Assembly (NCBI GenBank): GCA_020848035.1
Contig: JADLAX010000005.1
Location: 1-58,134, forward strand
Reading direction: 5' to 3'
From: Anaerolineae bacterium
Lineage (GTDB): Bacteria > Chloroflexota > Anaerolineae > Promineifilales > Promineifilaceae
Length of the DNA: 58,134 nucleotides
The notes under the pieces are model-generated. The model was given only the letters and a program-made list of their open reading frames with translations. It was not told the origin of the DNA and ran no database searches. Positions 24,088 through 31,902 of the stretch are shown here, in pieces (within the stretch, counting starts at the first letter, position 1; every line of letters begins with the position of its first letter). Made by a program: the position numbers and the translations under genes.

Positions 24088-24133
24088 TGTCCAACTTTAG
24101 AAAGGCGACAAAACGACTGCGTGGAGGAAAACA

Positions 24134-25117
24134 ATGATTGGCAATATTTTGGTTTTAATTTTGGTACTTGCGTTGGTGATATTGTTTGGCTGGCTCACCT
24201 ACCGGGCGGTGCGGGCCAAAAAATTATGGCTGAAGATCGTGGGTGGGCTGCTGGGAGGCGTCATGACCCTGATCCTCGCGGCGATGGTTTTCATGGGCGG
24301 CAAAGGCATTGCGGCCACCTACTTCCCCGATGCGCCAGATGCGCCTGACCTGGCAGTGGTCAACACGCCAGAACAGATCGCCCGCGGCGAATACCTGGTG
24401 GACATTGCCTGCGTGGGCTGCCACAGCCAGGTAGGGTCGGATGGTAACCCCACGGGCCAACATCCGCTCAGCGGTGGCTGGAACATCGCCGAAGCCGAGG
24501 GCTTTGGCTTCATTGGCGACATGGTGACGGAAAACTTGACCCCAGGCGGCAAACTGGCCAACTACAGCGACGGCGAACTGTTCCGGGTACTGCGCTACAG
24601 CATTGATCAGCAGGGTCACGAACTGGGCATGATGGCCTTCTTACCTTACCGCGAGTTGAGCAACGAGGATACCGAGGCCATCATCGCTTACCTGCGCTCG
24701 CTGCCACCTGTGCCCACCACCGGTGTTACCGGCGACAAGATGAATTTCCTGGGTGCGGTGATGTCTGGTGCAGGTTTGTTTGGCGAAGCACCGCCGCCCG
24801 CGCCAGCCGTCGTCACCGCGCCGCCGCAGGGTGTGAATGCCGAATACGGTAAGTATGTAGCCACCTTTGGCGAATGTCGCGGCTGCCATGGGCCAGATGC
24901 CACCGGCGCGCCAGCCACATCGGTCAGCCCAGCTATTCCCAACCCACGGCCGTTTGTCAGCGAGCTTACCCTGGAGCAGTTTACGGCCGTAATGCGCAGT
25001 GGTGTCAAGCCGGACGGCCAACCCTTCCCGGAGACGATGCCCTGGCAAAACGCCAGCAAAATGGCGGATGATGACCTGGCGGCGCTGTATGCTTATTTGA
25101 GTGCGCTGGTAGAATAG
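24134..25117 (+). CDS. Membrane-anchored diheme cytochrome c (327 aa)
   Basis: Two N-terminal hydrophobic helices (residues 5-20 and 32-55) anchor two cytochrome c domains. The first heme site is CVGCHSQ with distal region ARGEYLVDIACVGCH; the second is CRGCHGP. Methionines in TENLTPGG, MMAFLPYR and ETMPWQNASKM supply possible axial ligands. This resembles the cytochrome c family that accompanies alcohol, aldehyde and nitrite-type oxidoreductases. Length is normal. Start is ATG 24134 with GGAGG at seven bases. Together with the cupredoxin gene just upstream it forms an electron-transfer pair. The gene is followed by a good rho-independent terminator at 25127. Confidence 0.88.
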   Translation: MIGNILVLILVLALVILFGWLTYRAVRAKKLWLKIVGGLLGGVMTLILAAMVFMGGKGIAATYFPDAPDAPDLAVVNTPEQIARGEYLVDIACVGCHSQVGSDGNPTGQHPLSGGWNIAEAEGFGFIGDMVTENLTPGGKLANYSDGELFRVLRYSIDQQGHELGMMAFLPYRELSNEDTEAIIAYLRSLPPVPTTGVTGDKMNFLGAVMSGAGLFGEAPPPAPAVVTAPPQGVNAEYGKYVATFGECRGCHGPDATGAPATSVSPAIPNPRPFVSELTLEQFTAVMRSGVKPDGQPFPETMPWQNASKMADDDLAALYAYLSALVE

Positions 25118-25126
25118 CTTGGAGTC

Positions 25127-25166
25127 TGGTGCTATGCACTTTGGCGGTGCATAGCACCATCTTTTT
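25127..25166 (+). terminator. Rho-independent terminator
   Basis: TGGTGCTATGCAC / GTGCATAGCACCA with a seven-base loop, followed by TCTTTTT, 10 bases after the cytochrome c stop codon. Confidence 0.85.
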
Positions 25167-25226
25167 GGCCCAACAGGGTTCTGGTGTCACGGATGAGGAG
25201 AATCCACACAAGGAGCTTATTGGAAG

Positions 25227-26036
25227 ATGTTTGACATAGACCGCTCTGTGGAAGGTGGGATTGAGCGCGTGGTGTATCGGCCCCATAACCGCCGCTTTAA
25301 CACGCCGATTGTGATGCAGCATGGCATGTGGCATGGCGCCTGGTGCTGGCAGGGGTGGCAAGAGCTATTGGCGGAATGGGGCTGGGAGAGCCATGCCCAC
25401 AGCTTGCCCGGTCACGCTAGTTCGCCGACGCAACGGCCGATCCGCTGGTGTACGCTGGGCTATTACCTGGACTTTCTGAAAGCGGAAATTGACCGGCAGC
25501 CGCGCAGGCCGATTTTGATGGGGCACAGCATGGGCGGGGCGTTGAGCCAGCAATATTTGAAGGAGCGGGATGATTTACCGGCGGCTGTTTTGGTCGCTCC
25601 CTGGCAGTCGCACAGCATGATGATCCCCATTTTACGCACTATCGTCCGCGATCCGGCCGGGTTTGGCCTGTGTACGCTGAACCTGACAACCGCACCGCTG
25701 GTGCGCAACCCATTCCGGGCCGCGCAAATGTTCATTAGCGAAGGTGCAGTGCTGTCGCCGCAAGAACTGTATGAGCGGCTGGGGCCAGAATCATTGTGGG
25801 TGCTGCTGCAATACAACCCACCGCTGTGGCGGCCAGCGGTGCGGCTAAAAACGCCGCTGCTCTGGCTGGCAGGCGCGGCCGATACACTGATCGACGAGAA
25901 GGCGGAAGCAAAATCAGCCCAGCATTATGGGGCGGACTATGTGGTTGTGCCGGGGGCGGGGCATAATGTGATGATGGAGAAAAGCTGGCGGGAAACAGCC
26001 GTTACCATGCACAACTGGCTGGCAAAGCAAGTGTAA
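25227..26036 (+). CDS. Alpha/beta hydrolase (269 aa)
   Basis: Alpha/beta hydrolase fold. HGMWHGAWCWQGW forms the oxyanion region, GHSMGGALSQQYL holds the nucleophile serine, TPLLWLAGAADTLID holds the acid and PGAGHNVMMEKSW holds the catalytic histidine. Length is typical. The substrate cannot be read from the sequence. The start lies 12 bases after AAGGAG. Its 3-prime end overlaps the convergent FmdE-like gene by 35 bases. It is isolated from the cytochrome genes by a terminator. Confidence 0.85.
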   Translation: MFDIDRSVEGGIERVVYRPHNRRFNTPIVMQHGMWHGAWCWQGWQELLAEWGWESHAHSLPGHASSPTQRPIRWCTLGYYLDFLKAEIDRQPRRPILMGHSMGGALSQQYLKERDDLPAAVLVAPWQSHSMMIPILRTIVRDPAGFGLCTLNLTTAPLVRNPFRAAQMFISEGAVLSPQELYERLGPESLWVLLQYNPPLWRPAVRLKTPLLWLAGAADTLIDEKAEAKSAQHYGADYVVVPGAGHNVMMEKSWRETAVTMHNWLAKQV

Positions 26037-26628
26037 CAAACAGAGGCGTGTTCCCCACCGCATAATAACTTTCCCCAGCGCATGACCGACATAACACGGC
26101 CGTTTCCCGCCTGACTTCGCGTTCATTGATAATCTCTTCGCCGCATACGTCGCAAGTCACGCGCATCCCGGCCCGGCTGATAATTTCTTTGATGGATTGC
26201 GTCAGGGCAACCGATTGAATACCAAACATTAAATCATCTGGCATTCTCTGGTAACCAAGCAAATATCCTTCCCAGCGATTCCGGGCTTCGGAGGCAAATG
26301 TCGGTGCGAGTTCACGAATGGATGGCAGCGGATAGAGACGAACTGCCGTTTCCGTCTGTGTATCCACAAACGTAACGGCCGTCTTGCCAAAATCAACGAT
26401 CCGCAGTGTGCGTCGCCCTACCCAGCAGTTTGTCGCCACAGACACGCCATCAGCAAAGCACCCATCTGTTTCAACAATACTCAGCAGTCGCTTGTTTGTT
26501 TGCGGTAGTTCTATCGCCAATAGTTGGCCCGCCAGTATTCCCATACGTGCCCCCAGCACCTGCCGAGGACAGGGGTGACGGTGTAAGGCCGCGGATTGTT
26601 CCAAAAGTGAGTTAAGGTAATCAGTCAT
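26002..26628 (-). CDS. FmdE-like protein (208 aa)
   Basis: FmdE family (formylmethanofuran dehydrogenase subunit E-like). The N-terminal half carries HRHPCPRQVLGARMG, VETDGCFADGVSVATNCWVGRRTLRIVDFGKTAVTF (given in part), which is the conserved core. The C-terminal half has a zinc motif: TCDVCGEEI and LCRSCAGE. FmdE-like proteins in organisms without methanogenesis occur close to molybdenum enzymes and may help metal or cofactor delivery. Here it ends a minus-strand set with the nxr genes. It abuts the upstream membrane gene by one base and overlaps the alpha/beta hydrolase gene on the other strand. Confidence 0.8.
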   Translation of the reverse strand: MTDYLNSLLEQSAALHRHPCPRQVLGARMGILAGQLLAIELPQTNKRLLSIVETDGCFADGVSVATNCWVGRRTLRIVDFGKTAVTFVDTQTETAVRLYPLPSIRELAPTFASEARNRWEGYLLGYQRMPDDLMFGIQSVALTQSIKEIISRAGMRVTCDVCGEEIINEREVRRETAVLCRSCAGESYYAVGNTPLFVTLALPASCAW

Positions 26629-27602
26629 CAGTTATCGGTAATCAATTGAGGTTCGGTGCGGAAACTGTCCGGCTGACGGTGATGAACGGCGTGGATTTGC
26701 GTCATCGCAAATGGCTGTCCTAGTAGCCATAACGCAATCAGGGCGCAAAAAAGCTGTGAACTTAGCTGCGGTGCATAGCCTGCCGCAGCGAGAAGCAAGA
26801 TGGCCCAAGCCAGCGTAGGTTGCATCTGCCAGTTTGCCAGGACGGTGACCCCCACCAGCCACAGCGTCAATACGTAAACCGGCCAGGGCAGAAAGAGCGT
26901 TAGCCCGGTTGACCAGATAGTGAGGATGCCGGTCATCGCTGGGTCACGCCAGAAGCTGAGGGCAAAAAACAAGGCTGGTACAGTGGCTATCAGCCAATGC
27001 CGCCGGGAGCGGCTACGGCCGTATGCCCACCACCAGACCATTACACTACCAACCACAAAGCTCTCGCCTACATTAAACAAGAATGTGCTAAATGATGGTG
27101 GCCCTGGCCAGCTAAGCAACCTATATAAGTTAGGCAGCAGCTGTACACAAAGACCGGCTAGCAGGGCGCAGGCAGGGAACAGCACGACGGCCGTTCCCTG
27201 CCATTTCCTCTTCTTCTCCGGTTCCGCCACCTCCTGCCCATAACGGTGGCCAACAATCAGGAGGATAACAGCAACTATCGCAAAAAGTTGATAGGTCAAG
27301 GCTACCCACATTGGCGGGACAATGAATAAAAACAGCGTACTTAATCCCACCAGCCCTACCAAGGCTATCGGTAGAATAATCGCCTGGCGGGTTCGCCAGG
27401 CCAACCAAAGTAACAGGACAACTGCCAGCAAAGCCACAAATGCTGCCGACACCAGGCCAATTCGGTTAACGGCCGTATACACCGCAATCACCAGCGGCGA
27501 CTTGGGCACATGAATCGCCGCCCGCGTCAAAGTGCGCACCAGCAGCCATTCAACCAATGCGGCTACAGCCAACCATTTGTAAACCATTTGCTGATTCATC
27601 AT
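26628..27602 (-). CDS. Polytopic membrane protein of the nxr locus (about 324 aa)
   Basis: About nine hydrophobic helices with short loops and basic cytoplasmic ends (EPEKKRKWQ; GRSRSRRHW). The start could be GTG 27611, which would overlap the EB_dh gene stop by four bases, or ATG 27602; ATG is chosen. H283, in the C-terminal region MTQIHAVHHRQ, is hydrophilic. No known family is recognised. It lies between the EB_dh gamma subunit gene and fmdE on one transcript, so it may be the membrane anchor or quinone partner of the exported nitrate/nitrite enzyme. That is only an inference from position. Confidence 0.6.
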   Translation of the reverse strand: MMNQQMVYKWLAVAALVEWLLVRTLTRAAIHVPKSPLVIAVYTAVNRIGLVSAAFVALLAVVLLLWLAWRTRQAIILPIALVGLVGLSTLFLFIVPPMWVALTYQLFAIVAVILLIVGHRYGQEVAEPEKKRKWQGTAVVLFPACALLAGLCVQLLPNLYRLLSWPGPPSFSTFLFNVGESFVVGSVMVWWWAYGRSRSRRHWLIATVPALFFALSFWRDPAMTGILTIWSTGLTLFLPWPVYVLTLWLVGVTVLANWQMQPTLAWAILLLAAAGYAPQLSSQLFCALIALWLLGQPFAMTQIHAVHHRQPDSFRTEPQLITDN

Positions 27603-27607
27603 GATTC

Positions 27608-28687
27608 TCACTTCTTAGGATCTGGCAGCCTAGAAAACACCCAGATGCCAGCAGCTACCGCAACAATTGCGCCAAAAACGAGCAGCATGGGGACAAAGAT
27701 GTAAGGCAGCCCCTCTAGCGTGTTGGCGGAGGATTGTCCCCCGCTGCCGTCGGTACCATCGGCCGCCGCGGCACCGGTTGCGCCGCTGGCAGCAGATGGC
27801 TCCCCAAGCTGCAGCGAAATCCACTGTGAGGTTGATTTTTGCCCGTTGCGCTCTTCATTAGCGCCATCCCAGGCCGCAAACGCTAGCTGGTAAACCTGAT
27901 TATTTTCAAATTGAGCGTCTTCGGCCGCGGGTGACTGCAAATCACGGGCAAAGATGACACGCCATTTGCCGTCGGTAAATTCACCATGCCCCAACACATT
28001 TTGCATCTCGGCTGGCTGTGAGGTCAGCGAGCCAAAACTGCCCGCAATCAAATCTTCCACCGGTGAGGCATAGGAAGCGCTGGCAAACAGGTTATCAGCG
28101 GCCATGGCCGGCACATAGTTGATATCTTCATAGGATGAAACTGGCGCAGTTGCGCCCGCTTCGGTGTCGGCAAAGGTATAGCCGTCTACGTACATATCCG
28201 GGTAGACGTCGTCCACGTCTTGCCGGGTGGCCAGTCCTGCCTGCCAATCCGCCTTCCAGTGCCAGATGTTCACGTTGCCGCCCTGCTGCCCCATACAAAA
28301 GAAGGGCTGCCCTTCTACGAGGGGAAACTGGATCGCAACGGCATCGGCAAAATCCTGCACGCGCACGGCCGTATCATCCATAGTCTCATCTTCCCACGTC
28401 ACCAAGAAGGCGATTTGCTCGTCGTTGTACAAAGCACGCACATCCACTGCTTTCACATTGGCGTCCGGGAACATCGGTCGGGCTACGATTTGGGCGCTGA
28501 GGGGGATGGAAACGGCCGTTGCCTCCTCCCACACCGCCGATGCCACATCATCCAGCGGTAACGCACCAGCCACTTGCGCCGCTGCAATCGTAACGCCCTG
28601 GCTGCCTGCCAGCGGGATCTTGAAAAACGTCAACATCCCGGCTAGTGCCAACAGAGTAAGCAAAAAAAGTCGAGATCGTGTGATCAT
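27608..28687 (-). CDS. EB_dh-type heme b gamma subunit of molybdenum enzyme (359 aa)
   Basis: Ethylbenzene-dehydrogenase-like heme-binding domain, the gamma or c subunit of type II DMSO-reductase enzymes (ethylbenzene dehydrogenase, selenate and chlorate reductase, NXR). An N-terminal export signal helix (LFLLTLLALAGMLTF) is followed by the heme domain: WEEATAVSIPLSAQIV, MFPDANVKAVDVRALYN, TWEDETMDDTAVRV, then NIWHWKADWQ and YGRWKVIF-like block (GKWRVIFARDL). The usual methionine and lysine heme ligands are available. A glycine/alanine-rich linker and a C-terminal membrane helix (IFVPMLLVFGAIVAVAAGIW) anchor it on the outside of the membrane. It is encoded directly after the TorD-like chaperone and beta subunit, so it most likely passes electrons from the beta subunit to or from the membrane. 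Confidence 0.85.
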   Translation of the reverse strand: MITRSRLFLLTLLALAGMLTFFKIPLAGSQGVTIAAAQVAGALPLDDVASAVWEEATAVSIPLSAQIVARPMFPDANVKAVDVRALYNDEQIAFLVTWEDETMDDTAVRVQDFADAVAIQFPLVEGQPFFCMGQQGGNVNIWHWKADWQAGLATRQDVDDVYPDMYVDGYTFADTEAGATAPVSSYEDINYVPAMAADNLFASASYASPVEDLIAGSFGSLTSQPAEMQNVLGHGEFTDGKWRVIFARDLQSPAAEDAQFENNQVYQLAFAAWDGANEERNGQKSTSQWISLQLGEPSAASGATGAAAADGTDGSGGQSSANTLEGLPYIFVPMLLVFGAIVAVAAGIWVFSRLPDPKK

Positions 28688-28710
28688 AATCTACTCCATC
28701 AGAGGAGATT

Positions 28711-28767
28711 AAGAGATTGGAGATTTTGCCTCACTCCCCAACCGCAAGTCTCTAATCCCCAATCTCT
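28711..28767. repeat. Intergenic inverted repeat AGAGATTGGAGATT ... AATCCCCAATCTCT
   Basis: Arms at 28711-28724 and 28754-28767, between the chaperone gene and the gamma subunit gene. Related GAGATTGGAGATT units are found at 29489-29504 and around 35388-35430, so the same short motif marks three junctions of the nxr locus. Confidence 0.5.
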
Positions 28768-29479
28768 AACCAACATCCGCCGCCCGGATAAATCCCTGTT
28801 CGCCCAGTCCGGCCACGGCGCAGTCGGCGCAGGAAAAATCCGGATCAAAAGGCGTATGCTGCACATCGGTCAACTGAGGCGTGTCCAGCGACACACCCAG
28901 CCGCTCAGCGTCAGCCTGTACAAAGTCGGAGGCAAATTGAGCCAGCACTGTATAAAGCGAATCGGGCGCATTATGCGCCACGCCTTGAGCAAACAGGCCA
29001 ATCCAACGCCCCAGATGGTCTAGCAAAAATTTACCTTGCGCCGCCTGGCATATCTCCAGGTGTTCAGGAATACTTGTTTCCAGGGCATAGGCTTCCTTCA
29101 GCGCCAGAATGTGCATAAATTCTAGCTCCACTGCCACGTGATCCGGCCGTTCCCGTTTTCGGCCGCCTAGATTAAAGCCAAAGGCGCGGTAAAATCCGGC
29201 GATGTCGGCCATTTCCTGGCTCTGGCGGTATTCGTGCGGCATGCCGTACTCCGTTTCGTAGCACAACGAACCGGCAATACCAAAGGTGTGGCGGTGGGCA
29301 GCCTGCAAATCGGACAGGCTGGCAGTGGGGAGGTTCGGTCTGACAGCGAGCCAGCCCAACGTCCGCACAATAGGGGGTATTAAGGCAGCGTCCTCTGTCC
29401 AGTTTTCACGTGGGTACAGGAAGGCTTCGGCTAAAAAGCCATAGACTTGCGCCCGACGGATTGCGTTTTCATTGTTCAT
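28766..29479 (-). CDS. TorD/NarJ-type chaperone of the nxr/nar enzyme (237 aa)
   Basis: Molybdoenzyme maturation chaperone of the TorD/DmsD/NarJ superfamily. An all-helical protein with the signature YETEYGMPHEYRQSQEMADIAGFYRAFGF (given in parts: ETEYG, QEMADIAGFYRAFGF), followed by ERPDHVAVELEFMHIL, as expected for the chaperones of Nxr and related type II enzymes. The C-terminal tail contains CADC, a possible metal or Fe-S ligand pair not found in NarJ. The start ATG 29479 (asparagine-asparagine-glutamate) has GGAG six bases upstream; the TTG at 29491 is rejected. It lies three bases beyond the beta subunit stop and would keep the Tat-exported alpha subunit unfolded until cofactor insertion. 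Confidence 0.85.
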   Translation of the reverse strand: MNNENAIRRAQVYGFLAEAFLYPRENWTEDAALIPPIVRTLGWLAVRPNLPTASLSDLQAAHRHTFGIAGSLCYETEYGMPHEYRQSQEMADIAGFYRAFGFNLGGRKRERPDHVAVELEFMHILALKEAYALETSIPEHLEICQAAQGKFLLDHLGRWIGLFAQGVAHNAPDSLYTVLAQFASDFVQADAERLGVSLDTPQLTDVQHTPFDPDFSCADCAVAGLGEQGFIRAADVG

Positions 29480-29494
29480 CTCAATCTCCAATCT

Positions 29495-30763
29495 CTAAAT
29501 CGAGTTCAGCCGCTCTTTCGGCCGTTCGTGCAGCGGTTCCACCACGCTTAAACGAGCTACTTCCCGCCCTTTGGCGTCGAAGCCGATAACGGTGTCATCG
29601 TACATCTGCCACGCCTGCCCGTTGCGCTCAATTTCCCGTACCAATGGTCCTTCTTCAATCTCAAACTTGAAGACCATCGTTTGGGTGGCGCGGAACAACT
29701 GCATCAAGGCCAGCGTGGTGCGCGAGGGAGCACTGTAACGCTCGATGGCCTGGTCCACGCCGGGACCAAACATCTGCCGCAGATACGGCCGTGGTGCCCA
29801 ACGCGGCGGAATGTAGTAAATATTCGGCTCCGTGCCGAACTGCGGGTAAAGTGGCAGGGCAAGCTGCTCCCCACGAATCAGGTAGTAGAGCGGGTTTTGC
29901 AAATCTTCCACCCAGGTGCCATCTTCCGCAATTTCTACCAGCCCGTTCAGCCGAATCTTGCCGGGGCAAACCGCCATGCAGCGCGTTTCCATGGGTACGC
30001 CGTCGCTCAAAGGGTCATTACCTTCAACCCGTGGGTAGCAGCCGACGCATTTTTCGCTGGTGTGGGTGGTGCCGCGATACATGGATTTTTTGTAGGGACA
30101 CTGCTCCACGCATTTGCGGTAACCCCGGCAGCGGCTCTGGTCAATCAGCACAATGCCGTCTTCTTCCCGTTTGTAGATCGCTTTGCGCGGGCAGGCGGCG
30201 GCACAGGCGGGATAGGTGCAGTGGTTGCAGATGCGCTGCAAGTAGAAGAACCAGGTCTGGTGAACGGGCAGCGCCGCTCCTTCAGTGGAAATGCCCAGCC
30301 GGTCGCCCTGGTATTTGGTGGCGGTGTCTTCGTAGAAATTGGGGGCGCTCCACTCGTTGTCGGGGGGGAGGTAGCCAAGCGCCTGATTGCCGGTGTTTAG
30401 CTCCGTTGCCGCTTCGGTAACCGTCATGCCATTGTAGATGCCATAAGGAGACTGCTCACCCGTTTGTGCCGGATCCCATTCCGCCGACCGCCCTGCCGTC
30501 TGGTGCGCCTCGTCCAACTGCTGCAAAATTTTCACATCCCAATACTTGGGGTAGCTGCCATAGGGCTTGCTTTCCACATTGTTCCACCACATGTACTCCT
30601 GTCCTTTGGAGAAAGTCCAGGTGGCTTTACAAGCCCCGGTGCAGGTCTGGCAGCCAATGCAGCGATTGATGTTAAAAATCGCGGCAAACTGCCTGTTGGG
30701 GTGCGCTTCTTCATATACATATTCCATCGGCCGGCCTAGCTGCCAATTGTAAACTTCTGCCAT
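29495..30763 (-). CDS. nxrB/narH: Nitrite oxidoreductase / nitrate reductase beta subunit, Nitrospira/anammox type (422 aa)
   Basis: Four-cluster iron-sulfur subunit of a type II molybdenum enzyme. The four cysteine groups are CIGCQTCTGACK, CNHCTYPACAAACPRK, CRGYRKCVEQCPYK and CVGCYPRVEG with MAVCPGKIR. The start VYNWQLGRPMEYVYEE, the FSKGQEYMWWNNVE block, YGIYNGMTVTEA, GYLPPDNEW, IYKREEDGIVLIDQ and RWAPRPYLRQMFGPGVD are, as I remember them, characteristic of NxrB of Nitrospira and anammox bacteria. NxrB there is about 430 aa, and this one is 422 aa. There is no signal peptide, as expected, because the beta subunit is carried out with the alpha subunit. Nitrate reduction and nitrite oxidation cannot be told apart by sequence. 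The alpha subunit gene is separated from it by hicBA on the other strand. Confidence 0.88.
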   Translation of the reverse strand: MAEVYNWQLGRPMEYVYEEAHPNRQFAAIFNINRCIGCQTCTGACKATWTFSKGQEYMWWNNVESKPYGSYPKYWDVKILQQLDEAHQTAGRSAEWDPAQTGEQSPYGIYNGMTVTEAATELNTGNQALGYLPPDNEWSAPNFYEDTATKYQGDRLGISTEGAALPVHQTWFFYLQRICNHCTYPACAAACPRKAIYKREEDGIVLIDQSRCRGYRKCVEQCPYKKSMYRGTTHTSEKCVGCYPRVEGNDPLSDGVPMETRCMAVCPGKIRLNGLVEIAEDGTWVEDLQNPLYYLIRGEQLALPLYPQFGTEPNIYYIPPRWAPRPYLRQMFGPGVDQAIERYSAPSRTTLALMQLFRATQTMVFKFEIEEGPLVREIERNGQAWQMYDDTVIGFDAKGREVARLSVVEPLHERPKERLNSI

Positions 30764-30805
30764 TGGTTGCTCCTTGTTCGCTGGATTGTAACCATGCTAT
30801 ACTTT

Positions 30806-30910
30806 AGGCCAATTCCAGAAAGTAATGATCCCAAAATCAGGCGTATTTCTGGAATTGGCTAGAGGCTTTTTCGGAAATTCAATGATCCAATTTGTCCCGA
30901 AAAAGCCTTA
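30806..30910. repeat. Double-hairpin dispersed repeat, copy 1 (about 105 bp)
   Basis: Two successive hairpins: CCAATTCCAGAAA / TTTCTGGAATTGG and GGCTTTTTCGG / CCGAAAAAGCC. The second copy is at 53731-53835 and has the same order, spacing and nearly the same loops. This copy lies between the beta subunit gene (start 30763) and hicB (start 30936). Confidence 0.8.
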
Positions 30911-30935
30911 CTCACAATCATGAAGGAAAGGTGCT

Positions 30936-31208
30936 ATGTTTTTATTTACCGGTATCATCTTCAAAGAAAATGAGGTCTTTTGCTCACTTTGCCCGGAATT
31001 AGATGTCGCATCGGTGGGAGACACCCCCGAAGCGGCGAAGGCGATGCTGTTAGAGGCCGCTACCCTGCATCTTGAGGGAACCATTGAAGATGGTTTGCCC
31101 TATTTGCGCCCTGTTCCTGAGGCAGAAGATCCCCGGCAAACAGCGCCTGAGGCTATCGTTGCAGTTTTTCATTTCAAAGTAGACATCGCTGTTCACGCTT
31201 ATGCCTAA
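30936..31208 (+). CDS. hicB: HicB-type antitoxin (90 aa)
   Basis: HicB-like protein: a partial RNase-H-like fold with the pattern TGIIFKENEVFCSLCPELDVASVGDTPEAA in pieces (FSLCPELDVASVGDTPEEA-type), followed by the helix AKAMLLEAATLHLEG. HicB neutralises the RNA-cleaving HicA. It overlaps hicA by eight bases, so synthesis is coupled. The gene order (antitoxin first) is the reverse of the usual hicAB order. There is no C-terminal DNA-binding domain visible, so regulation may be different. It is on the plus strand between the nxr beta and alpha subunit genes. Confidence 0.75.
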   Translation: MFLFTGIIFKENEVFCSLCPELDVASVGDTPEAAKAMLLEAATLHLEGTIEDGLPYLRPVPEAEDPRQTAPEAIVAVFHFKVDIAVHAYA

Positions 31209-31419
31209 ACTTCCTCTTGTTAAGCCACGCCAGGTCATCACCGTTTTAGAAAAAGCCGGATTTGTGCAGGTACGCCAACGGGGGAGCCATTTGCGCCTGA
31301 AGCGTGGCAATCTTTCTGTTACTGTACCCATCCATCCAGGCGATTTACCACAAGCTGTTTTGCGCTCCATTTTGCGCCAGGCGCACATGACGCCGGAAGA
31401 GTTCCTCGAACGCCTATAA
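31201..31419 (+). CDS. hicA: HicA-type mRNA interferase toxin (72 aa)
   Basis: HicA toxin: a double-stranded-RNA-binding-like fold of 72 aa. Motifs: PRQVITVLEKAGFVQVRQRGSHLRLKRGN in pieces (VLEKAGFVQVRQRGSH with the catalytic histidine in GSH), VTVPIHPGDLPQAVLRSILRQAHM. The GSHLRL and VPIHPG motifs are diagnostic. It shares an eight-base overlap with hicB. Its last bases overlap by six bases the stop of the convergent minus-strand gene at 31414. Confidence 0.85.
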   Translation: MPKLPLVKPRQVITVLEKAGFVQVRQRGSHLRLKRGNLSVTVPIHPGDLPQAVLRSILRQAHMTPEEFLERL

Positions 31420-31716
31420 TTTCCATTGAGCGCATGTCTCAGCAACTAAATTCTGCACCCACACTTCCCCTTTTTCCTGGTAGATGCGGTGCGTTCCCAG
31501 GTACAGCGGGCTGGTGAAGAGGGTCATGAGCTGCTTTTCGTGCCAGCCAAGGAGAATGAACTCCTCAATAACAGCCTGGGCCATGGCTTCGGTTTGCCCT
31601 GGCTCACCGGGAATGACCATGCCTATCAGTTCGTAGGGGTCTTCTTCGTGGGCGGGCAGGGGGATGCCCAGGTCTACCGGCTGGCCAATCATGGTTAAGG
31701 GGATGCTATTCATCAT
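31414..31716 (-). CDS. Small protein of the nxr locus (100 aa)
   Basis: A 100-aa protein with a tryptophan-histidine-rich middle (EEFILLGWHEKQLMTLF) and the motifs DPYELIGMVIPGE and YLGTHRIYQ. It resembles a family of short proteins that occur next to iron-sulfur and molybdenum enzymes in Chloroflexota, and whose function is not known. Its start overlaps the stop of the zinc-ribbon-like gene (31706), so it belongs to the alpha subunit transcript. Its 3-prime end overlaps hicA on the other strand by six bases. Confidence 0.6.
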   Translation of the reverse strand: MMNSIPLTMIGQPVDLGIPLPAHEEDPYELIGMVIPGEPGQTEAMAQAVIEEFILLGWHEKQLMTLFTSPLYLGTHRIYQEKGEVWVQNLVAETCAQWKL

Positions 31717-31897
31717 GCTCTCCTGTGGGTTGTGTATCGAGCATGGTAACCACCTGTTGCCATTTATGGATGAGGGTGGGGATACAGGCAGAGCAAACGG
31801 ATAACGGCCGTTCCTTATACGACCACATCATCATCGGAACCTCATGCTCTGTCCGGCTGCAGTTAAAACAACTTTGGGGCGTTTTCTGTACGGTCAT
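31706..31897 (-). CDS. Small cysteine-rich (zinc-ribbon-like) protein (63 aa)
   Basis: A 63-aa protein with two cysteine pairs, CFNC and CSAC, in the spacing of a zinc ribbon (SCFNCSRTEHEV, then SVCSACIPTLIHKW). It starts four bases after the alpha subunit stop (31903) and overlaps the 100-aa gene start. It is therefore the second gene of the alpha subunit transcript. It may help assembly or be a regulatory or electron-shuttling adaptor. It is not recognised as a named family. Confidence 0.55.
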   Translation of the reverse strand: MTVQKTPQSCFNCSRTEHEVPMMMWSYKERPLSVCSACIPTLIHKWQQVVTMLDTQPTGEHDE

Positions 31898-31902
31898 ATT
31901 TT

